Assembly: GCF_001816165.1 (NCBI RefSeq)
Contig: NZ_MDZC01000133.1
Location: 1-64,000 of the forward strand
DNA: 64,000 bases
Source: Hymenobacter glacialis
Lineage (GTDB): Bacteria; Bacteroidota; Bacteroidia; Cytophagales; Hymenobacteraceae
Reading direction: 5' to 3'
This document shows, piece by piece, positions 8,284-17,146 of this stretch; within the stretch, counting starts at the first letter, position 1; every line of letters starts with the position of its first letter. Both the position numbers and the translations under genes were made by a program. The notes under the pieces were generated by a model. The model was given only the letters and a program-made list of their open reading frames with translations. It had not been told where the DNA came from and did no database searches.

Positions 8284-9507
8284 ATGCAAAACCGCTTTTC
8301 CAGTATCCGCTTCAATTCTTTGTTTTTGAATGGGGCTTTGCTCGCATCAGGCTTGCTGTTCGTGGGGTGCTCCCGTGAAACGGTTGCCCCATCGAGCTCT
8401 GTGCAACCAACGTTCGTAGCAGCCGATTCGCGGCTTAACGACGTAATTCCGGGCCAATACATTGTGGTACTGAATGACGGAGCCGTGGCTACGACTACAA
8501 CGGATAGCTACGATGACAAGGTACGGAAGGTGAAAACGGCGGCCCAGGGCTTGTTGCGTGGCCGGGGATTGCGGGCCGAGGCAGTGGGCGTGGCCTATGG
8601 CCACGTTCTGAAAGGGTTTGCGGCCGTGCTCACTCCCAAGGAAGCAGCCGAACTGGCCCGCGATGGCCGGGTGAGCTATGTGGAGCCTGACCGCATTATT
8701 TCGTTGGGCAAGCCTGTGAAGGGTGGGAATACGCCCACCACCAGCACCCAAACCGTGCCCTATGGCGTTACCCGGGTGGGCCAGGGCGACGGCACCGGCA
8801 AAACCGCCTGGGTCATTGACACGGGCATCGACCTGAACCACCCCGACCTGCTGGTGGACGTGAATCGCAGCCGCTCGTTTCTGGGCCTCAGTACCTCCCC
8901 TGAGGATGGCAACGGCCACGGCACGCACGTAGCCGGTACCATTGCAGCCAAAAACAACACCTATGGCGTGGTGGGTGTGGCCGCCAACGCCACCGTGGTG
9001 GCCGTGCGGGTGCTTGATGCCTCGGGCAGCGGCGCTTCCTCGGGCGTTATTGCGGGCATCGACTACGTGGGCGCCAACGCCCGGGCCGGGGACGTGGCCA
9101 ATATGAGCTTGGGTGGCAGCGCTTCGCAAGCCCTCGACGATGCCGTTCTCAACGCCTCCAACAAAGGCATCCTGTTTGCCATTGCGGCGGGCAACAACAG
9201 CGGCAACGCGGCCCTCAACTCGCCGGCGCGGGTGAACGGGCCCAATGTTTTCACCATCTCGGCCATGGACAACACCGATACCTGGGCCTCGTTTTCGAAC
9301 TTCGGCAACCCACCCGTAGACTACTGCATGCCCGGCGTGAGCATCCACTCAACCTGGATAGGAGATGGCTACAACACCATCAGCGGCACTTCCATGGCCA
9401 CGCCCCACATGGCTGGCGTGCTGCTGCTACGCGGCAAGTCCTTCACCACCAGCGGCAGCGTGAAGAACGACCCCGATGGTGTGATTGACCCAATTGCCCA
9501 TTTGTAA
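8284..9507 (+). CDS. Subtilisin-like serine protease lipoprotein (S8)
   Basis: This 407-residue protein has a lipoprotein-type signal (LLFVGCS), an I9 propeptide/inhibitor domain (about residues 58-140, GQYIVVLND ... VSYVEPDR) and an S8 catalytic domain. The catalytic triad is Asp179 (VIDTGID), His212 (NGHGTHVAG) and Ser370 (SGTSMATPH). It should be a surface or periplasmic endopeptidase activated by removal of its propeptide. No C-terminal secretion domain follows the protease domain, so lipid anchoring rather than type IX secretion is suggested. It is followed by a very long terminator hairpin. Confidence 0.92.
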   Translation: MQNRFSSIRFNSLFLNGALLASGLLFVGCSRETVAPSSSVQPTFVAADSRLNDVIPGQYIVVLNDGAVATTTTDSYDDKVRKVKTAAQGLLRGRGLRAEAVGVAYGHVLKGFAAVLTPKEAAELARDGRVSYVEPDRIISLGKPVKGGNTPTTSTQTVPYGVTRVGQGDGTGKTAWVIDTGIDLNHPDLLVDVNRSRSFLGLSTSPEDGNGHGTHVAGTIAAKNNTYGVVGVAANATVVAVRVLDASGSGASSGVIAGIDYVGANARAGDVANMSLGGSASQALDDAVLNASNKGILFAIAAGNNSGNAALNSPARVNGPNVFTISAMDNTDTWASFSNFGNPPVDYCMPGVSIHSTWIGDGYNTISGTSMATPHMAGVLLLRGKSFTTSGSVKNDPDGVIDPIAHL

Positions 9508-9512
9508 GGCAT

Positions 9513-9580
9513 TCCGTTGCTTCAACAAAAAAAAGGCAGCCCCGCATGGCTGCCTTTTTTTTGTTGAAGCAACGGAGTGG
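9513..9580 (+). terminator. Long perfect-stem terminator after the subtilase gene
   Basis: The arms at 9513-9541 and 9548-9576 are perfect 29-bp complements around a 6-base loop, with A8/T8 runs inside the stem. It works in both directions and separates two convergent genes. Confidence 0.85.
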
Positions 9581-9597
9581 CGGGCCGGCCACCTGCA

Positions 9598-10683
9598 CTA
9601 CAGCTCCGCGCCCGGCTTGAGCGTGCCTGCGTCCACTGATTTCAGAAATTTGATGAGGCCCGTAAAATAGGTTTGCTGGTCGTCGTAGAGGCTCATGTGG
9701 CTGCCCTGGGGGCAGATGAGGGAGTTGCCGTTCTGCACCTTGGCAGCAATCATGCGCATGTGCTCGGGGTCCATGGTATCGTATTTGCCGCCAATGGACA
9801 GTACGGGCACGCTGAGCTTGGGCAGGTCGGCCACACGGTCCCAGTTCTCCAGCTTGCCCGAAACCCCGAACTCGCTGGGACCCTGCATGGTCACGTAGAG
9901 CGATTGGTTGGTTTTGCCCAGGGCGCGGTTCACGGGCTCGGGCCATTGGTCGAGGGGCAGGCGCAGCACGTGCTCGGCGTAGAAATTGGGCATCAGGAGC
10001 TCCATGTAGCGCGGGTTGGCGAAGTCCTTTTTGGCTTCTATGGCGCGGATTTCGGCCAGCACTTCGGGTTTCATTTGCTTGGCCAGCACTTCGTCGGCGT
10101 AGCGCCCGTAGGCAGGGCAGCTCATCATCATGTTGGAAATAATGAGGCCCTTAAGGTGCTGCTGGTACTTGAAGGCGTATTCGGCGGCCAGGATGCCGCC
10201 CCAGGAATGGCCCAACAGGTAGAAGTTGTCCTTGGTGAGGTTCAGGGCCTGGCGTACCTGCTCCACTTCTTCCACGTAGCGCGGCAGGCTCCACATGGCG
10301 GTGTCTTTGGGGTTGTCGGAAAGCCCGCAGCCCAGCTGGTCGTAATAAATAAACTCGATGCCTTCCCTGGGCAGAAAGTTTTCCATGCACTCGAAATACT
10401 CGTGCGTAGCGCCCGGCCCACCGTTGAGCAGCAACACTTTAATTTTGGGATTATTACCAAAGCGCTTGGTCCAGACGTTGAACTTGCCCTTGGGCGTGGT
10501 GATGGGAATGACGCGCACGCCGCCGTCCTGCACGCCGGTTTCGGTGGGCTCGAAGTAGCTGGCTGGCACACCGGCCGAAGCGGTGGTGCTGGCACCGGCA
10601 GTGGTGGTGTCGGGCGTGTTGCAGCCGGTGAACAGGGCAGCTCCCAACAGCGTAGCTGCTAAGACGGAGGAGATTTTTTTCAT
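9598..10683 (-). CDS. Proline iminopeptidase-like alpha/beta hydrolase lipoprotein (S33)
   Basis: The 361-residue protein belongs to the S33 prolyl aminopeptidase family. It has a lipoprotein signal (ALFTGC), the oxyanion-hole motif GGPGATHEYF, the nucleophile elbow GHSWGG with Ser160, an acid in GKYDTMDPE and the base in PQGSHMSLYD. It should remove N-terminal proline or act on related small peptides in the periplasm. The start at 10683 gives a proper signal peptide; an upstream start at 10755 lies next to the repeat element and is unlikely. The gene lies between two other serine peptidases, S8 and S9. Confidence 0.88.
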   Translation of the reverse strand: MKKISSVLAATLLGAALFTGCNTPDTTTAGASTTASAGVPASYFEPTETGVQDGGVRVIPITTPKGKFNVWTKRFGNNPKIKVLLLNGGPGATHEYFECMENFLPREGIEFIYYDQLGCGLSDNPKDTAMWSLPRYVEEVEQVRQALNLTKDNFYLLGHSWGGILAAEYAFKYQQHLKGLIISNMMMSCPAYGRYADEVLAKQMKPEVLAEIRAIEAKKDFANPRYMELLMPNFYAEHVLRLPLDQWPEPVNRALGKTNQSLYVTMQGPSEFGVSGKLENWDRVADLPKLSVPVLSIGGKYDTMDPEHMRMIAAKVQNGNSLICPQGSHMSLYDDQQTYFTGLIKFLKSVDAGTLKPGAEL

Positions 10684-10753
10684 TGACCTGAAGAATGAGA
10701 AGTTGTAAATGGAGAACCGTCCTGCTTCACTTGACACTAACGCCGCCTGCACC

Positions 10754-10867
10754 ACCTGTCATGCTGAGCCTGCGAAGCATCCTATCACGTCTGAACGCCT
10801 CGCCGAGAAATTCTGGAACGCTTCGTTCTGCGGTGAGAGGATGCTTCGCAAGCTCAGCATGACAGGT
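10754..10867. repeat. Family A inverted-repeat element, copy 2
   Basis: The 30-bp arms (10754-10783 and 10838-10867) match at 29 of 30 positions. The core ACCTGTCATGCTGAGC...GCGAAGCATCC is the family A consensus. It fills the gap between the S33 and S9 peptidase genes. Confidence 0.9.
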
Positions 10868-10902
10868 TAGGCGGGCGAGGCAGACATGCGAGATGGGGCG
10901 GC

Positions 10903-13077
10903 CTAATTCACCTCGCCTTTGGTGTTGATGTAGCGCTCGAAAAACTCGAACGTGCGCAGCATCTGGTCGATGCGCTGGCGATTGTCGCCGGAGCGCGTGA
11001 GCTCGTGGGTGCCGCCGGGGTGGCGCACGTACTCCACGGGGCGGCCCAGCACCTTGAGGCTGCGGTACATCATTTCGCTTTGCACAAAGCCGGTGCGGCG
11101 GTCGTTGTCGCCGTGGAACAGGATGTAGGGCGTGGTTATTTTATCGACGTAGCTGATGGGCGACTCGCGGGTGAGCACCTGCCGCACGGCGGGCTCCCAG
11201 GGGTAGCCGCCGAAGTAGTTGGGCACCAAACGCCAGGCATTGCCCTCGCCAAAGAACGTGGCCAAATCATACACCCCGCGCTGCGAGCAGGCGGCCTTGA
11301 AACGCTGGTCGTGGCTGATAATCCAGGCCACGAGGTAGCCGGCGTAGGAGCCGCCGGTCACGGTGAGCTTGGCGGGGTCGGCCCAGCCTTCGGCCACGGT
11401 TTTGTCGAGGGCCGTGAGCACGTCGCTGCTCGGGCCGGTGCCCCAGTCCAGCACGTTGGCCCGCAGGAAGTCTTGGCCGTAGCCGCCCGAGCCGCGCGGG
11501 TTGCTGTACACCACGCCGTAGCCCTGGGCCGCGAAATACTGGAACTCGTGCCACATGCTGGTTTCGCCCGGCCCCCACATGGCCGAAGGGCCGCCGTGGA
11601 TTTCGAGCACCACCGGGTACTTCTGGCCGGCCTGGTAGCCGGTGGGCTTCATTACCCAGTACTCCACGGCCAGGCCTTTTTCGTTCACAAAGGAGTGCTT
11701 TTCGGGCAGCGAGAGGCGCTTGGTTTTCACCCAGTCGTTGAAATTGCCCACGGGCTGCACCTTTTTCAGTCCGGCATCGGCCACCAACAACTCCGAAGGG
11801 TTGAGCACGCCGGTCTGGGAAAACACCACCTTGTCGCGGGCCACGTCGAAGCTCGTGATGCCCGTGTCGGCTGCCGAGAGCTTTTCTACTTTCCGGGTTT
11901 TAATATTGGCTCGGTAGAGGGGCGCCCCGCCGTTGCTCTGGGCCGTGAAGTAGAGGTACTTGTCGTCGTCGCTCCACGTGAGGTTGCCCTTGCTGCGGTC
12001 AAACGGAATGATGACAATGTCCTTGGCGGTGCCGTTGAGCGGCATCACGGCCAGCTCGGGCACATTCACGCCGGTGGCGGGGCTCATTTGGAAGGCGAGC
12101 CACTTGCCGGAAGGCGATACTTCCGGGCTGGAATACACGGTGTTGTCCTGGCCCAGCAGCAGGCGGGGGCGGCGGCCGTCGCGGTCGGCCAAGTAAATTT
12201 CGTTTTCCAGCGAGCGGTCGGGATGCTGCAGCGAGTCGATGTCGGCCGAGAGCAGCAGGTGCTTGCCATCGGGGGTGAAAGCGGCTTGGTTGAAGCGGTA
12301 GAAACCGTTGGTGACGGCTACTGGCTTGGCCTCCGGGGCCGAGGCGTCAATCAGGAAAAACTGCGAAAAGCTTTGCTCCGCCGACACGTCGCGCTCGTCC
12401 TGAAAGTTGAGCTTGGTGAGCACCTTGGCCTTTTTGTCGGTTTCGTTTTTGTCGAGGTAGGCCCGGATTTCGGCTAGGCTGCCGTCGGCGTTGGGCTTGG
12501 CGGTGGTGGCGGCCAGCTGGTCGTTTTTATCGAATCCCGGCTTCTCGAAGGGCCAACGGGGCAGGCTTTTTGCGGCGTTCAGCAGGGAGTCATTCAATAG
12601 TTCGCGCAGCGGAATAGCCGCCGAAAACAGCACCTGCCGCCCATCGGGCGACCATTTGGGGCTGCCGGCGCCGTGCTTGTAGCGCGTGAGCTGCCGGCCT
12701 TCGCCGCCGTTGGCGGCCATCACAAACACCTGGGGCTTCTCGTCCACGGTCCGCACAAAGGCCAGCTGGCGGCCGTCGGGGCTCCAGGCGGGCTGCGAAG
12801 CGCCTTCCCGAGCGGCGGTCAGCTGCCGGGGCCTGGCGCCCGCCTCGGTGCCTATTTCATATAGCTGGGTTACGTTTTTGTAATCGGCCTTATTTTTTTC
12901 ATCCGGCTCGATGCCCAGCACGGTGAAGGCCGCCTTGCGCCCGTCGCGGGTGAGGGTGATGTTGCCAATTTGCTTGATTTTGAGCAAGTCGGTTACTTTC
13001 ACCGGCTCGGGGCCTTGCTGGGCGTAGGCCGGGCTGGCGGCTACGCAGCACAGCAGTCCAAGGAGAAGTTTTTTCAT
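10903..13077 (-). CDS. Prolyl oligopeptidase-family serine peptidase (S9)
   Basis: The 724-residue protein has a signal peptide (MKKLLLGLLCCVAASPAYAQ), an N-terminal beta-propeller of TolB-like (PD40) repeats such as SPDGRQLAFVR, SPDGRQVLFSA and SPSGKWLAFQM, and a C-terminal alpha/beta hydrolase domain. The nucleophile is Ser577 in GGSYAGY, the acid is in HGDNDRRTGF and the base is in HPGGTHE. It resembles periplasmic dipeptidyl or acylaminoacyl peptidases that trim peptides. The likely promoter is a minus-strand TACCTTTC at 13144-13151. Confidence 0.92.
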   Translation of the reverse strand: MKKLLLGLLCCVAASPAYAQQGPEPVKVTDLLKIKQIGNITLTRDGRKAAFTVLGIEPDEKNKADYKNVTQLYEIGTEAGARPRQLTAAREGASQPAWSPDGRQLAFVRTVDEKPQVFVMAANGGEGRQLTRYKHGAGSPKWSPDGRQVLFSAAIPLRELLNDSLLNAAKSLPRWPFEKPGFDKNDQLAATTAKPNADGSLAEIRAYLDKNETDKKAKVLTKLNFQDERDVSAEQSFSQFFLIDASAPEAKPVAVTNGFYRFNQAAFTPDGKHLLLSADIDSLQHPDRSLENEIYLADRDGRRPRLLLGQDNTVYSSPEVSPSGKWLAFQMSPATGVNVPELAVMPLNGTAKDIVIIPFDRSKGNLTWSDDDKYLYFTAQSNGGAPLYRANIKTRKVEKLSAADTGITSFDVARDKVVFSQTGVLNPSELLVADAGLKKVQPVGNFNDWVKTKRLSLPEKHSFVNEKGLAVEYWVMKPTGYQAGQKYPVVLEIHGGPSAMWGPGETSMWHEFQYFAAQGYGVVYSNPRGSGGYGQDFLRANVLDWGTGPSSDVLTALDKTVAEGWADPAKLTVTGGSYAGYLVAWIISHDQRFKAACSQRGVYDLATFFGEGNAWRLVPNYFGGYPWEPAVRQVLTRESPISYVDKITTPYILFHGDNDRRTGFVQSEMMYRSLKVLGRPVEYVRHPGGTHELTRSGDNRQRIDQMLRTFEFFERYINTKGEVN

Positions 13078-13143
13078 GAGTGAGAATGAGGAAACGAGGT
13101 GCGGGGTTGGGCCGGGCCGCGCAAGTAGCCGCGTTGGGCGTGT

Positions 13144-13151
13144 GAAAGGTA
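13144..13151 (-). promoter_or_regulatory. -7-like element upstream of the S9 peptidase gene
   Basis: The minus-strand reading is TACCTTTC, one mismatch from TAnnTTTG, 67 bases upstream of the start codon. Confidence 0.4.
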
Positions 13152-13187
13152 GCGCAAATCAGATGTATCCCGGACACTGATGTTTTG

Positions 13188-13227
13188 CAAAGAAGGCTCC
13201 CTGCCAAATAGCAGGGAGCCTTCTTTG
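13188..13227 (-). terminator. Terminator of the dodecin-like gene
   Basis: Perfect 17-bp arms CAAAGAAGGCTCCCTGC / GCAGGGAGCCTTCTTTG surround a 6-base loop, 55 bp beyond the stop codon of the dodecin-like gene. Confidence 0.8.
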
Positions 13228-13281
13228 GTTGATAAATACATCTCGCTCGCCCTTACGCGGAAGAGGAGCCGGTGGGTGCTG

Positions 13282-13671
13282 CTATCCGCTGTATCCGCCG
13301 CCGCTCTCGGGCTCGGTGGCGCTGCCGCCGGGCTCTACTTCGCGGGGCAGCTCGGGCTCGGTTTTCACGGCCACGTGGCTGTAGTCGGGGGCACCGTTGC
13401 CAGCGGGCACGGGGGCTTCCACAAAGGTGCGCTCCAGTTCGGAGAGGTCCAAGTTGGCCGGGCCGTCGGTGGGGGTGCCAAAGCTCACTTTGGCCGTCAC
13501 GCGGTACTCCACGATGCGGTTGTTGCGCACTTTGCAGCTCTGGTCCTTTATGTAAATGGACGAAATATTGGGTATCGACGCGCTGACACTTTCTATGGCG
13601 CGCTGCAGGGCGTCTTCGAAGCTTTTTTCGGAGGAAGCCAGGATTTCAATAACTTGTTTGATGGAGGACAT
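13282..13671 (-). CDS. Dodecin-like protein with C-terminal extension
   Basis: Residues 5-70 match the dodecin fold: KQVIEILASSEKSFEDALQ, then IVEYRVTAKVSFG. Dodecins are small proteins of about 70 residues that assemble as 12-mers and store flavins. This protein has 129 residues, the extra 60 being a Pro/Glu/Gly-rich tail. The tryptophan that stacks on flavin in characterised dodecins, in the segment equivalent to NISSIYIKDQ, is absent, and the usual Gln of the EYQVT region is Arg here. It may bind another ligand or none. The gene is divergent from fumC. Confidence 0.75.
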   Translation of the reverse strand: MSSIKQVIEILASSEKSFEDALQRAIESVSASIPNISSIYIKDQSCKVRNNRIVEYRVTAKVSFGTPTDGPANLDLSELERTFVEAPVPAGNGAPDYSHVAVKTEPELPREVEPGGSATEPESGGGYSG

Positions 13672-13812
13672 GCTTTTTAAGGGTAAAAAGGTGGTGAATG
13701 TGAAAATGGGAGAATAAAAACGTGGGGCCGTCGGTTCTGTTTGCTGTGTGTACGCCAGCCGGGCGCGGGTGGCTGTGCTGGTCGCGACAAAATCCGTGCT
13801 TCGGCGCTAACG

Positions 13813-13820
13813 TACTTTTG
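13813..13820 (+). promoter_or_regulatory. -7 promoter element of fumC
   Basis: TACTTTTG is an exact TAnnTTTG match, 70 bases upstream of the fumC start. Confidence 0.6.
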
Positions 13821-13890
13821 CGCCCGACGCTCCCGCCCCGTTGTATTTACACCTCTTCATATTCTTCACATTCTCCACATTAAAGAACCG

Positions 13891-15285
13891 ATGGATTTCC
13901 GCACCGAAAAGGACACCATGGGCACCGTGCAAGTGCCCGCCACCGCATATTGGGGCGCCCAAACCCAACGCTCCATCGAGAACTTTCCCATTGCTCAGGA
14001 CATCAACAAGATGCCCAAGGAAATTATCGCTGCCTTCGCTTACCTGAAAAAGGCCGCCGCCTTCACCAACCGCGACGCGGGCGTGCTGCCCGCCGAAAAG
14101 GCCGAGCTGATTGGCCGGGTGTGCGACGAAATTCTGGCCGGCGGCCTCGCCGACGCCTTCCCGCTGGTGGTGTGGCAAACGGGCTCCGGCACGCAGAGCA
14201 ACATGAACGTGAACGAGGTGATTGCCTACCGCGGCCACGTGCTGAACGGCGGCCAGCTCGCCGACGAAAAGAAAGCCCTGGCGCCCAACGACGACGTGAA
14301 CAAGAGCCAGAGCAGCAACGACACCTTCCCCACGGCCATGCACATCGCGGCCTACAAAATCCTGACCGAGAACACCGTTCCCGGCATCGAGAAGCTGCGC
14401 GACGCGCTGAAAGCCAAGAGCGAGGAGTTCATGGACATCGTGAAAATCGGCCGCACCCACTTCATGGACGCCACGCCGCTCACGCTGGGCCAGGAGTTTT
14501 CGGGCTACGTGTCGCAGCTCGACCACGGCCTGCGCGCCATCAAAAACACGTTGGCGCACCTGAGCGAGCTGGCCCTGGGCGGCACGGCCGTGGGCACGGG
14601 CATCAACACCCCGCCCAACTACTCGGTGAGCGTGGCCAAGCACATTGCCGACCTCACTGGCCTACCCTTCATCACGGCCGAAAACAAGTTTGAGGCCCTG
14701 GCCGCGCACGACGCCATCGTGGAAGCCCACGGCGCCCTCAAAACGGTAGCCGTGAGTTTGATGAAGATTGCCAACGACATCCGCATGCTCAGCTCCGGCC
14801 CGCGCGCCGGCATCGGCGAAATCGACATTCCCGACAACGAGCCCGGCTCCAGCATCATGCCCGGCAAGGTGAACCCCACCCAGTGCGAGGCCATGACCAT
14901 GGTAGCCGCCCAGGTAATGGGCAACGACGTGGCCATCACCGTGGGCGGCTCCATGGGCCACTTCGAGCTGAACGTGTTCAAGCCGATGATGATTTACAAC
15001 TTCCTGCACTCAGCCCGCCTCATCGGCGACGTGTGCGTGAGCTTCACCGACAAGTGCGCCTCGGGCATCCAGCCCATCAAAGCCAACATCAAAAAGCACG
15101 TCGACAGCAGCCTCATGCTGGTGACGGCCCTCAACCCGCACATTGGCTACTACAAAGCCGCTGAAATAGCCCAAACCGCCCACAAAAACGGCTCCACGCT
15201 GAAGGAAACCGCCCTGCAGCTGGGCTACGTGACCGAGGCCGAGTTCGACGAGTGGCTGAAGCCCGAAGAAATGGTGGGCCGGTAA
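13891..15285 (+). CDS. fumC: Class II fumarate hydratase
   Basis: The 464-residue enzyme interconverts fumarate and malate in the citric acid cycle and needs no iron-sulfur cluster. The N terminus has the family pattern DTMGTVQVP...YWGAQTQRS. The fumarase/aspartase signature GSSIMPGKVNP is at about residues 319-329, and GRTHFMDATPLTLGQE with the second substrate site is also present. The start at 13891 matches other FumC N termini; the longer frame would add an implausible leader. A family A hairpin follows it. Confidence 0.96.
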   Translation: MDFRTEKDTMGTVQVPATAYWGAQTQRSIENFPIAQDINKMPKEIIAAFAYLKKAAAFTNRDAGVLPAEKAELIGRVCDEILAGGLADAFPLVVWQTGSGTQSNMNVNEVIAYRGHVLNGGQLADEKKALAPNDDVNKSQSSNDTFPTAMHIAAYKILTENTVPGIEKLRDALKAKSEEFMDIVKIGRTHFMDATPLTLGQEFSGYVSQLDHGLRAIKNTLAHLSELALGGTAVGTGINTPPNYSVSVAKHIADLTGLPFITAENKFEALAAHDAIVEAHGALKTVAVSLMKIANDIRMLSSGPRAGIGEIDIPDNEPGSSIMPGKVNPTQCEAMTMVAAQVMGNDVAITVGGSMGHFELNVFKPMMIYNFLHSARLIGDVCVSFTDKCASGIQPIKANIKKHVDSSLMLVTALNPHIGYYKAAEIAQTAHKNGSTLKETALQLGYVTEAEFDEWLKPEEMVGR

Positions 15286-15298
15286 GGCTCAATCATAA

Positions 15299-15422
15299 AA
15301 GAACGTCATGCTTATCTGGCGTTCGCGCAGCCGAAGCATCTCTACCGCCACCACTAAAATTGATTAGTTGCGCAGTAGAGATGCTTCGGCTGTGCGGACG
15401 CCAGATAAGCATGACGTTCTTC
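15299..15422. repeat. Family A inverted-repeat element, copy 3
   Basis: Arms of about 47 bp (around 15299-15346 and 15376-15422) carry the core CGAAGCATCTCTAC and the variant extension ATCTGGCGTTCGCGCAG. It lies between fumC and the acetyltransferase gene. Confidence 0.88.
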
Positions 15423-15471
15423 TAATTGGGCAAAATCTCCCTAAAAAGCAGTCCTTTCCTTTTTTCACCAG

Positions 15472-15479
15472 CACCTTTG
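15472..15479 (+). promoter_or_regulatory. -7-like element of the acetyltransferase-dgkA operon
   Basis: CACCTTTG, one mismatch from consensus, ends 5 bases before the ATG, so the transcript would be leaderless or nearly so. Confidence 0.45.
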
Positions 15480-15484
15480 CGCCG

Positions 15485-16078
15485 ATGGACTTCTCTTCTA
15501 ACATCGTTCTCGAAAACAACCGTGTTCGCCTGCGGCCCCTGGAAATTGGTGATTTCGAAGCCCTCAAGCTGGTGGCCTTCGATGCCGACCTGTGGCAGTA
15601 CACCCTGACCCGCGGCGACGACGCCGTGAGCCTGGCTGCCTACATCCGCCAGGCCCTGGAGGCGCGGGAGCAGGGCCTGCGCTACCCGTTTGTCATCATC
15701 GACCGCGAAACGGGCCACCTCGCCGGCTGCACCAGCTACTACAGCGAGGCAGAAGCCGACCAGCGCATCAGCATTGGCTACACCTGGGTGGGCCGGGCCT
15801 TCCAGCGCTCGGGCCTGAACCGGGCCTGTAAGCACCTGCTGCTCAGCCACGCATTTGGGCAGCTGGGCCACGAGCGGGTGGAGTTGGAAACCGATGCGCG
15901 CAACCACAAATCCCGCACCGCCATGGCCCGCATGGGCGCCACCGAAGAGGGCACGCTGCGCAGCCACCGCATCACGCAGGGCGGCTTCCGGCGCGATACC
16001 GTCATTTTCAGCGTGCTCAAATCGGAGTGGTCGGAGCTGCGGCAGTCGGTTTTTCATCCCTTTGAATACCATGGCTGA
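15485..16078 (+). CDS. GNAT acetyltransferase (RimJ/RimL type)
   Basis: The 197-residue protein starts NRVRLRPLEIGDFEAL, the RimL-type opening. The acetyl-CoA-binding region includes RISIGYTWVGRAFQRSGLN, and NHKSRTAMARMGATEEGTLR follows, as in ribosomal-protein N-acetyltransferase relatives. The acceptor cannot be predicted. The last 8 bp overlap the start of dgkA, so the two are translated from one mRNA. Confidence 0.88.
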   Translation: MDFSSNIVLENNRVRLRPLEIGDFEALKLVAFDADLWQYTLTRGDDAVSLAAYIRQALEAREQGLRYPFVIIDRETGHLAGCTSYYSEAEADQRISIGYTWVGRAFQRSGLNRACKHLLLSHAFGQLGHERVELETDARNHKSRTAMARMGATEEGTLRSHRITQGGFRRDTVIFSVLKSEWSELRQSVFHPFEYHG

Positions 16079-16478
16079 GCCGGCCTCGCCCACCTCCCCG
16101 CGCCTGCGGCCACCGGAGGGACTGTGGCGCCGGCGCGTGGCCAGCTTTGGGCACGCCGTGCGCGGCGTATGGGCCGCCCTGCGCTCCGAAGTGCACCTGC
16201 AAGTACATGCCGTGGCTACGGTGGTGGTGGTTGGGCTGGGGTTCTACTACCACCTGGCCCGCCTGGAGTGGGCCCTGGTGGCCCTGGCCGTGGCCGGCGT
16301 GTGGGCCGCCGAGCTGGTGAACACCGCCATTGAAGCCCTCACCGACTTGGCTTCGCCGGCCTACCACCCACTGGCGGGCAAAGCCAAGGACGTGGCCGCC
16401 GGCGCCGTGCTGTTGGCCGCCTTGGGCGCGCTGGTGGTGGGGGCGCTGGTGTTCGGCCCGAAGCTTTTTCCGCAGTAA
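16071..16478 (+). CDS. dgkA: Diacylglycerol kinase (DagK family)
   Basis: The 135-residue integral membrane kinase has three transmembrane helices (about residues 45-60, 65-80 and 105-125). The family motif is ELVNTAIEALTDL, with the catalytic Glu and the metal-binding Glu/Asn, followed by AGKAKDVAAGAVLLAAL. It phosphorylates diacylglycerol or, as in many bacteria, undecaprenol for recycling of the cell-wall lipid carrier; the sequence cannot decide which. It overlaps the upstream acetyltransferase gene by 8 bp. Confidence 0.92.
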   Translation: MAEPASPTSPRLRPPEGLWRRRVASFGHAVRGVWAALRSEVHLQVHAVATVVVVGLGFYYHLARLEWALVALAVAGVWAAELVNTAIEALTDLASPAYHPLAGKAKDVAAGAVLLAALGALVVGALVFGPKLFPQ

Positions 16479-16572
16479 GAAACGCCCTCATCGGAACCAT
16501 TGCCCGTGGTGGGCGTACCCATAGCCAGCCCACTGGCCTATCGGCGGGCCCGGCTTCCTATTCCCCCGCCCC

Positions 16573-17049
16573 ATGCACCCGCTTTCCCTTGCCGTTACCG
16601 TTTCGCTGCTGCTGGCTACGGCCTGTGCCCCCAAGCAGGTGAGCGTGACCACGCCCGCACGTCCGTCGAAGACGATGCCAGACGTTGGCCCCTCCAACAA
16701 CCGTTCTACCCCCGTCAGCACTCCCGGCAGCACCACCAGCCCGGCATCGGCCCGCATCGTGGAGTCCGACACCACGGCCCGGCCGGCGTGGCTCAAGGCC
16801 CGCATTGCTGAAGTGCTGGCCGAACGCAAGCGCAATCCCATCACGCGCATTCTGCGCTACGACTACGGCGGACAGACGGTGTACTACATCTCGGCCCCGT
16901 GCTGCGACCAATACTCGCAGGTGTACGACACCCGCGGCAAGCTGGTGTGCCAGCCCGACGGCGGCATTACCGGCAAAGGCGACGGCCAATGCCGTGATTT
17001 TGAAAAAAAGAAAACCAACGAAAAACTGGTCTGGCAAGACCCCCGGTGA
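16573..17049 (+). CDS. Small lipoprotein, DUF6970-like
   Basis: The 158-residue protein has a lipobox (LLLATAC), a Ser/Thr/Pro-rich linker to about residue 65, and a compact C-terminal domain. That domain has YYISAPCCDQYSQVYDTRG and LVCQPDGGITGKGDGQC, whose cysteines could form disulfides or a metal site. I recognise this pattern as a Bacteroidota domain of unknown function (DUF6970, from memory). No role is known. A hairpin element of type D follows it. Confidence 0.7.
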   Translation: MHPLSLAVTVSLLLATACAPKQVSVTTPARPSKTMPDVGPSNNRSTPVSTPGSTTSPASARIVESDTTARPAWLKARIAEVLAERKRNPITRILRYDYGGQTVYYISAPCCDQYSQVYDTRGKLVCQPDGGITGKGDGQCRDFEKKKTNEKLVWQDPR

Positions 17050-17050
17050 A

Positions 17051-17142
17051 GGAGTTATGGGTGTTGAGTGTTGAATTATGAGTTGCTATTCTGCCAATTC
17101 ATAACCCAACACTCGTAACTCGTAACTTATAACTCAACACTC
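17051..17142. repeat. Type D AT-rich inverted repeat, copy 1
   Basis: The arms are built from short words such as GAGTTATG, GAGTGTTGAATTATGAG and the complement AACTTATAACTCAACACTC. The same word set recurs at 36911-36999. Confidence 0.75.
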
Positions 17143-17146
17143 CTTT

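Noticed and set aside
13180..13680. Plus-strand frame across the dodecin-like gene
   Set aside because: It is antisense to a gene with a clear dodecin pattern and begins inside a terminator hairpin.
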